Below are positions 55,063 through 64,000 of a stretch of DNA of 64,000 nt, piece by piece. The DNA is taken from the NCBI GenBank assembly GCA_958296345.1, contig CATQIJ010000008.1, positions 62,001-126,000 of the forward strand. Reading direction: 5' to 3'. This stretch comes from an uncultured Rhizobiaceae bacterium (lineage in GTDB: Bacteria > Pseudomonadota > Alphaproteobacteria > Rhizobiales > Rhizobiaceae). The position numbers and the translations under genes are program-made. The notes under the pieces were generated by a model. That model saw only the letters and a list, made by a program, of their open reading frames with translations. It ran no database searches and was not told where the DNA came from. Within the stretch, counting starts at the first letter, position 1; each line of letters begins with the position of its first letter.

Positions 55063-57666
55063 TTACCCAAAATCAATCGGCATAGTATTTTCTGTTGCTT
55101 TTTTCTCAGCAGCAATCTTGTCTTTCTCATCTTGCCCACCAGCCACTTGGCCTGGACGAAGCTTGAAGAGAATGAGTAAAGGTGCTGCCACAAATATTGA
55201 TGAATACGTACCAATAAAGACACCAAACATCATTGCAAATGTGAAGGATTCGAGAACTGCCCCTCCTAAGAAGTAAAGCGAGAACAAAGCAAGTAACGTA
55301 GTAAAAGATGTCAGGATCGTTCGAGACAACATCTGGTTAATCGACATATCAATCAAATCAGCAACTGGCTTCTTCTTATACTTGCGCAAATTTTCACGAA
55401 TACGATCATAAACAACAACCGTATCGTTAAGTGAATAACCCACAATTGTGAGGAGCGCGGCAATAGTTGCGAGCGTAAATTCAAGTTGAAGAATTGAGAA
55501 GATACCGATGGTAAAGAGAACATCGTGTAATGTAGCAAATACAGCACCAAGCGCAAACTGCCACTCAAAACGGATCCAGATATAAACCATAATAGCAAGT
55601 AGTGCTGCAACCACAGATAATATACCAGCAATACGTAACTCGTTTGACACAGTAGGTCCAACAACTTCTATACGTCGGAAATCATAAGCTTCTTCTAGAA
55701 CAATACGAACAAGTGCTTCGGTACTTTGTTCAGCATTATCTCCAGAATCCTGGCTTTCAACACGAATAAGAATGTCTTCAGATTCGCCAAACTCTTGCAC
55801 CTGAACCTCACCTAAGCTTAGCTCAACAAGTTTTCCACGAATGTCAGAAATTGGCTCTTCTATTGCTGCTTCAGCCTTAGCGCGAACCTCAAACAATGTA
55901 CCGCCCTTAAAATCAATACCGTAGTTAAGGCTGACGATAAAGAACAATAAAATAGAAGCAAGAACACCAATGATACTGAATGGGAAAGCAAACTTCCTAT
56001 CTTTCATAAATTTGATATTTGTACTTTCAGGAATTATCCCGAATAAGCGCTTTGGCAGTTCAGTTGGACGTTTGTAGCGAACCCAAAGTGCAACCAGTAG
56101 TCTTGTGAATGTGTAGGCTGTGAAAACAGTGGTGACAATACCAATTGCGAGGGTAACCGCAAAACCACGAACAGGCCCAGAGCCTAGATAGAACAAAATG
56201 ATTGCAGCAATCATTGTAGTAATGTTCGCATCCAAAATAGTTGTAAAAGCTGAGCGAAAACCAGCATCAAAGGATTGAATAAGATTACGACCATTTCGTC
56301 GTTCTTCCCGGATGCGTTCATAAATCAGAACGTTCGCATCAACCGCCATACCCATAGTCAAGACGATGCCTGCTATACCAGGAAGCGTGAGTGTAGCACC
56401 CAAAACGGAAAGCAAGGCAACCAACAAACCAATATTTGCAATCAAGGCGAGGTTTGCAATTATTCCTAAGAAACCATATGCAACAACCATAAAGATAAGA
56501 ACAAGGATAGCACCAATAATAGAAGCATTAAAACCAGCCGCAATAGAATCCGCACCCAATCCTGGACCAACAGTACGCTCTTCTACAAAACTAAAGCTAG
56601 CTGGAAGTGCACCAGCACTCAAAAGCACCGCGAGATCATTGGCAGATTGAGCAGTAAAATTACCAGAAATTTGGCCAGAACCACCAAGTATTGGTTCATT
56701 TATCACGGGAGCAGATAGAACAGTTTGGTCCAGAACAACAGCAAAAGGGCGACCTACATTCTGGCTCGTAAACTCACCAAACATACGAGCGCCTTGCCCA
56801 TTAAATCTAAACACCACCAATGGCTCATTGTTTCTTGGATCAAATCCAAGTTGAGCATCTGCAAGGTCCTCGCCTCGTAAAATTGCACGTTTACTTACGA
56901 GATACGGAATTGCCGGCTCAACACCCTCAAATAAAATTTGAAATCCGCTTGGTATATTCCTTCCAGAGTTTAGAAGTTCATTTGGATCAATCTCTGTATT
57001 AACAGAATGAAAGCTAAGTTTAGCTTCAGCGTTAATAAGTTCTTTCAAACGCGGAATTTCATTAGACTCAAGTCCAGGGTATTGAACAAGAATACGGTTG
57101 ATGCCTTCACGTTGAACAATTGGTTCAGATGTCCCAAATTCATTAATACGGCGAAGAACAACATCAATTGATTGAGTAATAGAATTTTTAATTCTACTTT
57201 CAATTCCTTGGTCCGTAAGTGTGTAAAGAAGTTCGCCAGCCGTTGGGTTAGTTTCTTGTACTTCAACAATGCCTATACCGTCTAAAACACCACCTTGTGT
57301 TGGCAAAAGTAATTCGCGCATTGATTGGCGAAATTGATCCGTTTGAGTTTCATCATTCAAACGAAGTAGAACCGTTTTATCACCGCGTATGGTTGCGCGA
57401 CCACGAATACCAGTTTCACGCAATTTGCCACGGACATCATCTCGAAGTGTATCAAGACGCTCTTCAATGAGTTCTTTTTCATTTACCTGCATAAGCAAGT
57501 GCGCTCCGCCTTGAAGATCAAGACCGAGCATCATTTTCTCTTGTGGATACCAAGAAGGAAAAGATTCTAAAGATTCATCACTAAAGAAATTGGGCGAAGC
57601 AAATAAAAGCCCTGCCAAAATTGTCATTAGAATAGCGATAATTTTCCATTTGGAAAAATAGAGCAT
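55063..57666 (-). CDS. secDF: Fused protein translocase subunit SecDF
   Basis: SecD and SecF are a single 867-residue chain, as usual in Hyphomicrobiales. The SecD half has MLGLDLQGGAHLLMQV near residue 48 and the membrane block from about 370 (GMAVDANVLIYERIREERR); the SecF half begins near 545 with NYGIDFKGGTLFEV and ends with a second block (YSLNDTVVVYDRIRENLRK). It uses the proton gradient to complete Sec export. yajC precedes it by 42 bases. Confidence 0.95.
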   Translation of the reverse strand: MLYFSKWKIIAILMTILAGLLFASPNFFSDESLESFPSWYPQEKMMLGLDLQGGAHLLMQVNEKELIEERLDTLRDDVRGKLRETGIRGRATIRGDKTVLLRLNDETQTDQFRQSMRELLLPTQGGVLDGIGIVEVQETNPTAGELLYTLTDQGIESRIKNSITQSIDVVLRRINEFGTSEPIVQREGINRILVQYPGLESNEIPRLKELINAEAKLSFHSVNTEIDPNELLNSGRNIPSGFQILFEGVEPAIPYLVSKRAILRGEDLADAQLGFDPRNNEPLVVFRFNGQGARMFGEFTSQNVGRPFAVVLDQTVLSAPVINEPILGGSGQISGNFTAQSANDLAVLLSAGALPASFSFVEERTVGPGLGADSIAAGFNASIIGAILVLIFMVVAYGFLGIIANLALIANIGLLVALLSVLGATLTLPGIAGIVLTMGMAVDANVLIYERIREERRNGRNLIQSFDAGFRSAFTTILDANITTMIAAIILFYLGSGPVRGFAVTLAIGIVTTVFTAYTFTRLLVALWVRYKRPTELPKRLFGIIPESTNIKFMKDRKFAFPFSIIGVLASILLFFIVSLNYGIDFKGGTLFEVRAKAEAAIEEPISDIRGKLVELSLGEVQVQEFGESEDILIRVESQDSGDNAEQSTEALVRIVLEEAYDFRRIEVVGPTVSNELRIAGILSVVAALLAIMVYIWIRFEWQFALGAVFATLHDVLFTIGIFSILQLEFTLATIAALLTIVGYSLNDTVVVYDRIRENLRKYKKKPVADLIDMSINQMLSRTILTSFTTLLALFSLYFLGGAVLESFTFAMMFGVFIGTYSSIFVAAPLLILFKLRPGQVAGGQDEKDKIAAEKKATENTMPIDFG

Positions 57667-57708
57667 AGAACTTGCCTTCTTAATAGTGAACCGTTTGACG
57701 GCTCGAAA

Positions 57709-58038
57709 TTACTTTGCGGGTGCGTCGCTCTTTACACGAACTTCAGCGATTAGAGCACGTACAACACGAACTTTTGTGTCTTTGGCAATCTCGACTTCGA
57801 CTTCGTTATCATCAATAACTTTCGTTACCTTACCAACAAGACCACCACCAGTCACAACAACGTCATTTCTGCGGATAGCACCTAGCACTTCTTCACGCTT
57901 CATTGCTTGTTGTCTTTGAGGACGGATAAGCAAAAAATAGAAAATAACAAATATAAGAATGAATGGTACGATTTGAATCAAAAATCCACCAGCACTACCA
58001 GCGGCAGCGTCTTGAGCATATGCAGGGGTCACAAACAT
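57709..58038 (-). CDS. yajC: Preprotein translocase subunit YajC
   Basis: A 109-residue protein with one membrane segment (residues about 20-42, FLIQIVPFILIFVIFYFLLI) followed by RPQRQQAMKREEVLGAIRRNDVVVTGGGLVGKVTKV, the YajC signature. It associates with SecDF. It is the first gene of the yajC-secDF-NDUFAF3-like-NDUFAF6-like run and divergent from a DUF815 ATPase gene. Confidence 0.94.
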   Translation of the reverse strand: MFVTPAYAQDAAAGSAGGFLIQIVPFILIFVIFYFLLIRPQRQQAMKREEVLGAIRRNDVVVTGGGLVGKVTKVIDDNEVEVEIAKDTKVRVVRALIAEVRVKSDAPAK

Positions 58039-58278
58039 GTGGGCCTTACTCCTAAAACAATTAAACTTCTTCTGAGACCATAGTTTTGAAAATCAAGTTT
58101 AACTGCATTTATGTACAGCTGCATCACTTTTCAAGAATCTAAATGAGTGTCCCCGAACTTTCGCGGACTATACCTTTAGCCACGATAAATGCAAACACAT
58201 TGAACAAGCTTTATCTTAGGGTTTATATGTTGTTTCTGCAGTGCTAAAGCAAAGACTAAACTATAAAGGATATGCAGC

Positions 58279-59148
58279 ATGTCTGATGATGCAGTTACGC
58301 ACTTAAATCAAAAGCTTGATCGACTAACACAAGTCCTAGAACAACACTTTGGTATAAGCTCACAAGACAATGACCTTGATGCAGTAACGGCTTTCGTTTG
58401 GCATTCAGAAAATAATTGGTTGCAACCTGTGCAAAATGTAAATCGAGTCAAACTAGAATTGCTCAAAGGCGTCGATAATGTCCGTGATATCTTAATTGAC
58501 AATACCGAACGATTTGCAAATTCATATGCTGCCAATAATGCATTATTATGGGGCGCACGCGGTATGGGTAAATCATCGCTTGTAAAAGCCGCGCATGCTC
58601 ATGTTTTAAAAAACATCCCAAAAAGCAATCTCAAACTAATTGAAATACACCGCGAAGATATAAATACCCTCCCGGCATTGCTCCGCATTCTTCGCGATGC
58701 AGATTGCAAAGCTATTTTATTTTGTGACGACTTATCGTTTGATAATGATGATACATCTTACAAGTCCTTAAAGGCAGCTCTAGATGGCGGTGTTGAAGGA
58801 AGGCCTGACAACGTTATTTTTTACGCAACTTCAAATAGGCGTCATTTATTACCACGAGACATGATGGAAAATGAACGTTCAACAGCTATTAATCCATCAG
58901 AAGCCGTTGAAGAAAAAGTGTCTTTATCTGATCGCTTTGGGTTATGGCTTGGTTTTCATAAGTGTACGCAAGATGATTACCTAGAGATGGTCTTTGGATA
59001 TGTTGAAGCCTCAAATCTTAAACTTAACAAAGATGAGGTGAGAGCACAGGCACTTGAATGGTCTACTACCAGAGGAAGCAGATCTGGACGTGTTGCTTGG
59101 CAATTTGTTCAAGATTTAGCAGGGCGAAATAAGAAAAACACCGCCTAA
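58279..59148 (+). CDS. DUF815-family ATPase
   Basis: A 289-residue AAA-type protein with Walker A LLWGARGMGKSSLVKA, Walker B AILFCDDLSF, and the sensor-like VIFYATSNRRHLLPRDMMEN. An N-terminal helix precedes the ATPase core. The family occurs widely in proteobacteria, next to yajC and LytM genes, without an established role. ATG 58279 follows AAAGGATATGC. Convergent with the LytM factor gene. Confidence 0.87.
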   Translation: MSDDAVTHLNQKLDRLTQVLEQHFGISSQDNDLDAVTAFVWHSENNWLQPVQNVNRVKLELLKGVDNVRDILIDNTERFANSYAANNALLWGARGMGKSSLVKAAHAHVLKNIPKSNLKLIEIHREDINTLPALLRILRDADCKAILFCDDLSFDNDDTSYKSLKAALDGGVEGRPDNVIFYATSNRRHLLPRDMMENERSTAINPSEAVEEKVSLSDRFGLWLGFHKCTQDDYLEMVFGYVEASNLKLNKDEVRAQALEWSTTRGSRSGRVAWQFVQDLAGRNKKNTA

Positions 59149-59169
59149 GTAAACTTAAGCGGTGCCTTT
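59139..59169. terminator. Intrinsic terminator after the DUF815 gene
   Basis: CACCGC-c-TAAG / CTTA-a-GCGGTG (59139-59164) with a TAAA loop, followed by CCTTTT. The stop codon of the ATPase gene lies inside the 5' arm. Confidence 0.7.
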
Positions 59170-59209
59170 TGTAACCCGATAGGGAAACCGGGAATATTGT
59201 TTGAATAAT

Positions 59210-60904
59210 TTAGCCAGCTAAATATTTTTTAGGATTAACTGGCGTTGAGTTCTTGCGAAGTTCAAAATGAAGTTTTGGTCTGCCTGCATTACCCGTTCTT
59301 CCCGAACGTGCAATGATTTGCCCACGGCGAACATTATCACCTTTTTTAACTTCGTAATTGCGATTATGTGCATAAGCAGAAACCCAATCATCCGCATGGC
59401 GAACCAAAATTAATTTTCCATAAGATGAAATTTCATCGCCAACATAAATGACAACACCATTTTCTGCGGCGTGAACAGCGGTACCTTCAGGAACTGAGAT
59501 ATCAATCCCTTCATTAGAGCCATTTGTACCACTCTCGCCAAAAGTAGAAACAACCCTACCCTTTACTGGCCAGCGGAAGTCTGAAATTCCAGTGCGTGCA
59601 GGTGCGGGTGTATTATTATCTATTGAAGCTGACTTCACAGAACCCGTTACAATTGGATCAACATTTGCAGGTAAAACTTCTTTTTTAACCGATGCAGTTG
59701 TTACAGAATCAACACCCATTGGAATTTGAAGGTTCTGCCCAATTCGTATACTCGTACCACTGATATTATTAGCAGCTTGAAGTGCGGCAACTGTTGTGCC
59801 GTTTTTACTTGCGATACGAGAAAGACTATCACCAGATTGAACTTTATAAACACCTGTAGATGTTGATTTTATCGAACCAGTCACCACTGAATAATCAGGT
59901 GTAGTTTGTTTTACAGGCGGAGAAACAAGCGTCTTTGGTGTATAACGCTGTTTTTTACTATCATCTATGTTTCCGCTAGCTGAAACAGCTGCATAATGTG
60001 CAGGACGTCTGGTCGGTACAGCAGCATCCGCAGGACTTGCCTCACCGAAATAACCAGTACTTGCTCGTGCCGCACGGGTAGTAGGATCGCTATCAGGCGC
60101 AGATACAGAAGATGTTTTTGTAAATACATAATTTGGGATGGTAATATTCTGACCAGCACGAAGACTTGCTGATGGACTCATACCATTTACGCTACGAATT
60201 GCAGAAACAGGAACACCATATCGTTTTGAAATATTATATAAAGTTTCAGTCTGACCAACTTTAATAGTTGTGCCACCTGCAGAACTCCAACCGTCTTTAG
60301 TGGTCAAAGGTGCAGCTGCAACAGCTATAGGCTGAGCTACAGCAGCCGTTTTCAACGAATCTGTACTCACCTCAGGAATATAGACCGACCTTGATACAAC
60401 CTCTGGCTTAGGCGGCACATAAGCAGCTACTTTTTTAACAACAGCAGGCTTTGAAATTTTTGGAGCAACATATGCAGGCTTAGGTAAGCTCGACTGACTA
60501 AAGCTACTAACTTGTGACAATGGCTGACGCGCAACTTGAGGCGTATAACTCTGTGTTTGCGGCATTTTATATGGCTCATACGCTTGCGGTGCATAAACAG
60601 CTGAAGACTGAGGAGCAACACGAGTTGGCTCAGGGTTATGATAAACACCTTGTGGCACAGCACGAGGCGCTACATCAGCTACTGGTGCAAAACGAGTTTG
60701 CGCACTAGCCGTAGTACGACCATCAACATTACCAGGATAAGGATTGCTTACTTGAGCAGGTTGTTGAGGGGTAGCAGAATCATAAAGAGAGGTATCAAAT
60801 CGTTGGAAGCCAGAACTACAGCCGGTAACCAGCCCCCCCAGGAGTGCAATTGTAGATACCCTTGAAACCATCGCAACGCGATTACTCGACATACAAAAAC
60901 GCAT
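59210..60904 (-). CDS. LysM/LytM lipoprotein, NlpD-like amidase activator
   Basis: A 564-residue envelope protein with a lipoprotein signal (lipobox LVTGC near residue 29). A Pro/Gln/Val-rich spacer is followed by two LysM domains (about 215-257, LYNISKRYGVPVSAIR; about 350-393, LSRIASKNGTTVAALQAA) and a C-terminal LytM domain. The first zinc ligand position reads NEGIDIS instead of HxGID, just as in E. coli NlpD, so it should activate cell-wall amidases in division rather than cut peptidoglycan. It is in the usual run with pcm, surE and serS. Confidence 0.88.
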   Translation of the reverse strand: MRFCMSSNRVAMVSRVSTIALLGGLVTGCSSGFQRFDTSLYDSATPQQPAQVSNPYPGNVDGRTTASAQTRFAPVADVAPRAVPQGVYHNPEPTRVAPQSSAVYAPQAYEPYKMPQTQSYTPQVARQPLSQVSSFSQSSLPKPAYVAPKISKPAVVKKVAAYVPPKPEVVSRSVYIPEVSTDSLKTAAVAQPIAVAAAPLTTKDGWSSAGGTTIKVGQTETLYNISKRYGVPVSAIRSVNGMSPSASLRAGQNITIPNYVFTKTSSVSAPDSDPTTRAARASTGYFGEASPADAAVPTRRPAHYAAVSASGNIDDSKKQRYTPKTLVSPPVKQTTPDYSVVTGSIKSTSTGVYKVQSGDSLSRIASKNGTTVAALQAANNISGTSIRIGQNLQIPMGVDSVTTASVKKEVLPANVDPIVTGSVKSASIDNNTPAPARTGISDFRWPVKGRVVSTFGESGTNGSNEGIDISVPEGTAVHAAENGVVIYVGDEISSYGKLILVRHADDWVSAYAHNRNYEVKKGDNVRRGQIIARSGRTGNAGRPKLHFELRKNSTPVNPKKYLAG

Positions 60905-61013
60905 AATAAATTACTCTAAACACTTACTCATTACTGAATTGATTAAAGCTTGTTAATGTTACTGATCGGTTAAGAGAAACATAAAAAGTGTAAAAAACGT
61001 TGCGGCAGATATT

Positions 61014-61667
61014 TTAAATAGCCTTAGAAACACCCGATATGTAGGGCTGCGTTCTAATAGGAAATAAATCTTCTGAATTAAATCTAGACCCGACTTTTGT
61101 AAGCCGTTTCATTATTTGCAATTCATCAGGTTGCCCTATTGGAACGACCATAACACCATTTGGCGCTAAATTTTCAAGAAATGACTTTGGAATTTCGGGG
61201 AATGCAAAATTAGAAATAATTCGGTCACTAACACCAAGCTCAGCAGATGCCAGTGAACCATCAATCAATTTAACAAAATATTTTTCAACCCGAAGTTGAG
61301 CAAGGCGGTCTTTAGCTTTATCGTGGAGCGTACGAAATCTTTCAACAGAAACAACTTTCGTCGCAAGCCTACCTAATAATGCGGCTTGATAACCCGTGCC
61401 CGTTCCCAATTCTAAAATGCGGTGTGTCGATTCAACCTGTAAAGCGGAAAGAACTTTTGCCACCATACTAACAGCCGTCATGGATTGCCCACACTCAATA
61501 GGCATTTGGCCACGTGCATAAGCTTCTGTAACATGAATAACTGGGACAAAATTTCTACGAGGAACATCTTCAAAAGCAGTTAAAAGACGGTGATCCATGA
61601 TACCATTAGACCGAAGGCGCAGAAGAAACTCTGCAAGCGCTTCACGATTATCATTATCCATGGGCAC
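61014..61667 (-). CDS. pcm: Protein-L-isoaspartate O-methyltransferase
   Basis: A 217-residue SAM-dependent methyltransferase that repairs isoaspartyl residues. It has the N-terminal PRRNFVP, the family motif MPIECGQSMTAVSMVAKVL (stretch around residue 60) and SAM motif ILELGTGTGYQAALL. It lies 18 bases after surE, a pairing found in many proteobacteria. MPMDN or MDNDN may be the true start. Confidence 0.93.
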   Translation of the reverse strand: MPMDNDNREALAEFLLRLRSNGIMDHRLLTAFEDVPRRNFVPVIHVTEAYARGQMPIECGQSMTAVSMVAKVLSALQVESTHRILELGTGTGYQAALLGRLATKVVSVERFRTLHDKAKDRLAQLRVEKYFVKLIDGSLASAELGVSDRIISNFAFPEIPKSFLENLAPNGVMVVPIGQPDELQIMKRLTKVGSRFNSEDLFPIRTQPYISGVSKAI

Positions 61668-61685
61668 CCTCGTTAAGAACCAGAA

Positions 61686-62441
61686 TCAAAACTTATCGCT
61701 CAATGCTTTCATAAACGCATCATCTGTTAAATCAAGTTTCAATGGCGTTACTGAAATACGGTTTTGACGCAAGCACATAATATCGGTGCCATCACGTTGC
61801 TCAGGAACGTCGCGGCCAAACTTCAGCCAATAGTACGGAAAACCTCTGCCATCATGGCGTTTCTCCATAAAAAGACCATGCGTAAATGTGCCTTGGTTAG
61901 TGACACTAACACCCTCAACTTCATCAGGCATACAGTTGGGGAAATTTACATTAAGCAGCGTTTTTGCAGGAAATTCTTGTTCAATCAATGTTGAAATCAC
62001 ACCAGCTGCATGTGCTTCAACCGTTTCCCATTTAACGTGACGCACTCCTTCGGCAAAATCATAGGCTTGCGACAAGGCTATTGATTTAACACCAAGTGCT
62101 GTACCTTCAATCGCACCTGCTACCGTACCTGAATACGTGACGTCATCAGCAATATTTTGACCAGAATTAACGCCCGACAAAATAAGGTCAGGTGGCGCAT
62201 CCATCAATTCCCGAACACCCATGATAGCACAATCAGTTGGCGTTCCATTTACGGCAAAATGCTTGTCAGAAACTTTTCGAACGCGCATTGGATAACTTAA
62301 TGTCAGGGAATGCGCGACGCCTGATTGGTCTGTTTCAGGCGCTACAATCCAGACATCATCAGTAAACTGCCTTGCAATCTTTTCAAGAGAAACTAAGCCC
62401 GGTGCATTAATACCGTCATCATTCGTTAGAAGAATTCTCAA
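61686..62441 (-). CDS. surE: 5'-nucleotidase SurE
   Basis: A 251-residue metal-dependent nucleoside monophosphatase. The N-terminal [15 protein letters not shown] carries the two metal-binding aspartates; [22 protein letters not shown] is the second active-site stretch; LLNVNFPN follows. It is located between serS (three bases apart) and pcm. The start codon is ATG 62441. Confidence 0.95.
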   Translation of the reverse strand: MRILLTNDDGINAPGLVSLEKIARQFTDDVWIVAPETDQSGVAHSLTLSYPMRVRKVSDKHFAVNGTPTDCAIMGVRELMDAPPDLILSGVNSGQNIADDVTYSGTVAGAIEGTALGVKSIALSQAYDFAEGVRHVKWETVEAHAAGVISTLIEQEFPAKTLLNVNFPNCMPDEVEGVSVTNQGTFTHGLFMEKRHDGRGFPYYWLKFGRDVPEQRDGTDIMCLRQNRISVTPLKLDLTDDAFMKALSDKF

Positions 62442-62444
62442 GAG

Positions 62445-63722
62445 TTAAGCCTTCTCAATTTTTGTAACACCGCCCATATAAGGCACAAGACAGTCAGGAA
62501 CAGTTACAGAGCCATCTTCGTTTTGATAGTTCTCAAGAACGGCAATAAGCGCTCTACCCGTTGCAACCCCAGAACCATTAAGCGTATGAACATGTGCAAT
62601 CGTCTTGCCATCTTCTAGTCTATAACGTGCAGACATACGACGTGCTTGGAAGTCACCGCACATAGAACAACTGGAAATCTCGCGATAAGCATCTTGACCA
62701 GGTAGCCAAACTTCAATGTCATAGGTCTTGCGAGCAGAAAAGCCCATATCACCTGTACACAGTGTCATTGTACGGAAATGAAGGCCAAGTTTCTTAAGCA
62801 CATTCTCAGCACAATCCAACATGCGCTCAAGCTCAGCTTCTGAGTTTTCGGGCTTCACAACAGACACAAGCTCACACTTAGAAAACTGATGCTGACGCAA
62901 CATACCACGTGTATCACGACCAGCAGATCCTGCCTCTGAACGGAAACAAGGTGTCAGAGCAGTAAATCGAACTGGCAATTGCTTGTCGTCTAAAATTTGC
63001 TCACGAACTAAATTGGTAAGCGGGACTTCCGCAGTAGGTATTAACCAGCGACCATCAGTTGTTTTAAATAAGTCTTCAGAAAACTTAGGTAATTGCCCAG
63101 TTCCAAACAAAGCTTCATCGCGCACCAGTAATGGCGGTGAAGTTTCACTATAACCATGCTCAAGAGTGTGCATATCAAGCATAAACTGCCCCAAAGCACG
63201 TTCTAAACGAGCAATACCTCGTTTTAGCACCACAAACCGGCTGCCAGAAAGGCCTGCTGCAGCTTCAAAATCCATTTGCTCTTCAGAAACTGTAAGATCA
63301 AAGTGTTCTTTAGGAGAAAAACTAAGTTCAGGCTTTTCGCCATGAACACGATAAAGTGCGTTATCAGCTTCATCAGAACCTTCTGGAACACCATCCAAAG
63401 GAACATTAGGAATGGCAGACATGACTTCCATTACTTCGTTAGCTATACGACGCTCTTCTTCGCCCGATTGGATAAACTGTTTAATCTCAGCGACTTCAGA
63501 CTTTAACTTTTCTGCCAAATCTTTATCGCCCTTTCCCATGGCCGCACCAATCTGCTTAGAAGCCGCATTTCTGCGGGTCTGTGCTTCTTGAAGCTTTGCT
63601 ATATGGTCCTTACGAGCATCATCTAACTTTAAAAGGTCAATAGCGGTCGTGGCGTTACCACGCAAGCGCATACCTTCATCAAAAACATTAGGATTTTCTT
63701 TTATCCATTTGATATCAAACAT
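62445..63722 (-). CDS. serS: Seryl-tRNA synthetase
   Basis: A 425-residue class II synthetase. The N-terminal coiled coil (residues about 25-105) contacts tRNA-Ser. Motif 2 is in [25 protein letters not shown] sequence around residues 255-275 and motif 3 in [19 protein letters not shown]. It follows tatC by 54 bases and precedes surE, the usual alphaproteobacterial order. Confidence 0.97.
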   Translation of the reverse strand: MFDIKWIKENPNVFDEGMRLRGNATTAIDLLKLDDARKDHIAKLQEAQTRRNAASKQIGAAMGKGDKDLAEKLKSEVAEIKQFIQSGEEERRIANEVMEVMSAIPNVPLDGVPEGSDEADNALYRVHGEKPELSFSPKEHFDLTVSEEQMDFEAAAGLSGSRFVVLKRGIARLERALGQFMLDMHTLEHGYSETSPPLLVRDEALFGTGQLPKFSEDLFKTTDGRWLIPTAEVPLTNLVREQILDDKQLPVRFTALTPCFRSEAGSAGRDTRGMLRQHQFSKCELVSVVKPENSEAELERMLDCAENVLKKLGLHFRTMTLCTGDMGFSARKTYDIEVWLPGQDAYREISSCSMCGDFQARRMSARYRLEDGKTIAHVHTLNGSGVATGRALIAVLENYQNEDGSVTVPDCLVPYMGGVTKIEKA

Positions 63723-63776
63723 AGTTACACCAAGATAATAGGTAAATTAAATACGAAAACACTTAAAACTGAGAGT

Positions 63777-64000
63777 TTAAGACGATATTACGTCAGTACT
63801 ATCTGATTCTTCTGCGTCTTCACGCTCTTTACGTTTTTTTTCTATACGGCGAGCAGCAATAATCGAAATTTCATAAAGAAGAATGGTCGGCAAAGCCAGA
63901 CCCAACTGACTAACAGGATCAGGTGGCGTCAACACAGCAGCAGCAACAAACGCAAGTAAAATAGCATATTTGCGCTTTTCAGAAAGCGTATCAGCGGAAA
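63777..64000 (-). CDS. tatC: Twin-arginine translocase subunit TatC, C-terminal part
   Basis: The last 74 residues of TatC, running off the window edge. The reading ends with [28 protein letters not shown] and [12 protein letters not shown], the sixth membrane segment and the conserved LLYE end of the core, followed by a charged tail [15 protein letters not shown]. TatC recognises twin-arginine signals on folded proteins. Confidence 0.93.
   Translation of the reverse strand, partial: SADTLSEKRKYAILLAFVAAAVLTPPDPVSQLGLALPTILLYEISIIAARRIEKKRKEREDAEESDSTDVISS

Noticed and set aside
58141..58165. Imperfect hairpin upstream of the DUF815 gene as a riboswitch
   Set aside because: Only a few pairs form (GTCC/GGAC with mismatches) and no known riboswitch core is recognisable.
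1..64000. CRISPR arrays, insertion sequences or prophage genes
   Set aside because: I found no regularly spaced repeats, transposase, integrase or phage structural genes; the only mobile-element hint is the tRNA-Thr edge.

Overview
The window looks like a chromosomal segment of an AT-rich (roughly 40 % G+C by eye) alphaproteobacterium. It is most likely a marine or coastal member of the Hyphomicrobiales (Rhizobiales). The reasons are the gene order tatC-serS-surE-pcm-LytM factor / yajC-secDF(fused), the gyrA/marC/ssb/uvrA neighbourhood, an alphaproteobacterial LexA box (GTTC-N7-GTTC) before uvrA, and a taurine/sulfite gene set of the kind known from marine alphaproteobacteria. A finer assignment is not possible from the sequence alone.

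Layout. (1) 1-1.5 kb: end of an accessory unit encoding a kinase-zinc ribbon-FHA-like protein, facing the 3' end of a tRNA-Thr(UGU) gene. (2) 1.7-11.5 kb: a purine-catabolism block with an intact 8-oxoguanine deaminase, a minus-strand xdhA-xdhB-xdhC-guaD operon broken by four in-frame stops and two frameshifts, a divergent LysR regulator, and intact ureidoglycine aminohydrolase (allE) and ureidoglycolate lyase (allA). (3) 11.5-27.5 kb: organosulfonate block with soeCBA (sulfite to sulfate) enclosing an alpha/beta hydrolase, a DegT-type PLP enzyme, tauCBA, an agmatinase-like ureohydrolase, a YciI-like protein, tauR (MocR type), xsc and pta. The first enzyme of the route, tpa, lies apart at 52.3-53.7 kb. 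(4) 27.5-46 kb: mostly housekeeping genes: tgt, queA, two cyclophilins, coaD, transporters, MscS channel, AraC/cupin/GFA cluster, gyrA, MarC, YigZ, a CDF exporter and two unknown membrane proteins. (5) 46-64 kb: ssb and uvrA, a lone RTX protein with six blade-like repeats, tpa, NDUFAF6- and NDUFAF3-like genes, secDF, yajC, a DUF815 ATPase, an NlpD-like LytM factor, pcm, surE, serS and the 3' part of tatC.

How the genes work together. Taurine would enter through TauABC, be transaminated by Tpa to sulfoacetaldehyde, and be cleaved by Xsc to acetyl phosphate and sulfite. Pta would feed acetyl-CoA to central metabolism, and SoeABC would oxidise sulfite to sulfate while reducing quinone. Pairs of a half-site close to RRNRCCARAAG, spaced exactly 22 bp apart, lie upstream of soeA, between tauR and the yciI-tau operon, and upstream of tpa, with a weaker copy before xsc. 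I infer that these are TauR operators tying the scattered genes into one regulon. The ureohydrolase inside the tau operon may release taurine from a guanidino derivative, but one metal-ligand Asp is a Val in this copy.

Sequence quality matters here. At least six genes (kinase, soeA, the DUF4864 gene, the Ig-like secreted protein, uvrA and one lesion in xdhC) are broken by what looks like one missing base in a short homopolymer, and one xdhB lesion is a G8 tract. This pattern suggests draft-consensus errors. The four nonsense codons, by contrast, occur only in xdhABC/guaD, which looks like genuine recent decay of that operon.
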